Part shown: positions 21,744 through 21,771 of the stretch, in pieces
Numbering within the stretch: position 1 is the stretch's first letter
Layout of the letters: every line of letters starts with the position of its first letter
Assembly: GCA_036939975.1 (NCBI GenBank)
Contig: JALLPB010000147.1
Coordinates: 1 to 21,771, forward strand
Length of the DNA: 21,771 nucleotides
Reading direction: 5' to 3'
Source of the DNA: Cyclostephanos tholiformis
Lineage: Eukaryota > Bacillariophyta > Thalassiosirophyceae > Thalassiosirales > Thalassiosiraceae
Notes under the pieces: generated by a model
What the model saw: only the letters and a program-made list of their open reading frames with translations
Databases searched by the model: none
What the model was told of the DNA's origin: nothing
Translations under genes and position numbers: made by a program

Positions 21744-21771
21744 CGGGAACAAGAACAACAAAGATCGGAAG

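Overview
This looks like nuclear DNA of a photosynthetic stramenopile, most likely a centric diatom. Three things point there: short GT-AG spliceosomal introns (72-193 bp), aspartate/serine/threonine-rich low-complexity coding sequence, and N-termini that look like the bipartite plastid pre-sequences of diatoms (signal peptide followed by an ASAF-like site). The species cannot be fixed from the sequence. The window holds two CpG-rich gene islands set in AT-richer, CpG-poor, repeat-derived DNA.

Island 1 (about 2.86-10.13 kb) is a divergent pair. On the minus strand (2857-5745) is a six-exon AMP deaminase gene with all expected catalytic residues. On the plus strand (6295-10126) is a seven-exon ABC1/UbiB-family atypical kinase with a probable plastid-targeting leader. 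Both exon models join in frame with no remainder: 2388 nt (795 aa) and 3096 nt (1031 aa). Each contains a micro-exon, of 16 and 18 nt. The two genes share about 550 bp of upstream sequence.

Island 2 (about 17.26-19.31 kb) is all on the minus strand. It has a 5S rRNA gene (19195-19312) and, 57 bp downstream of it, the start codon of a probable organelle-targeted helical-repeat (PPR-like) protein. The reading frame of that protein is broken at a homopolymer run.

The rest is non-genic. It contains a decayed piggyBac-type transposase (about 15.68-16.78 kb, minus), two copies of a dispersed repeat (0-0.47 and 12.06-12.33 kb), tandem duplications of 184, 121 and 149 bp, a four-unit 188-bp satellite at the right end with a solitary relative near 11.5 kb, a (TATGGC)15 microsatellite, and two notable inverted repeats. 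The last ten bases equal the start of the Illumina TruSeq adapter, so the right edge may be a contig end with adapter carry-over.

I see no CRISPR, prokaryotic operon, tRNA or viral gene. The genes do not form an obvious pathway: purine nucleotide turnover, plastid quinone/lipid regulation, ribosomal RNA and probable organelle RNA metabolism.
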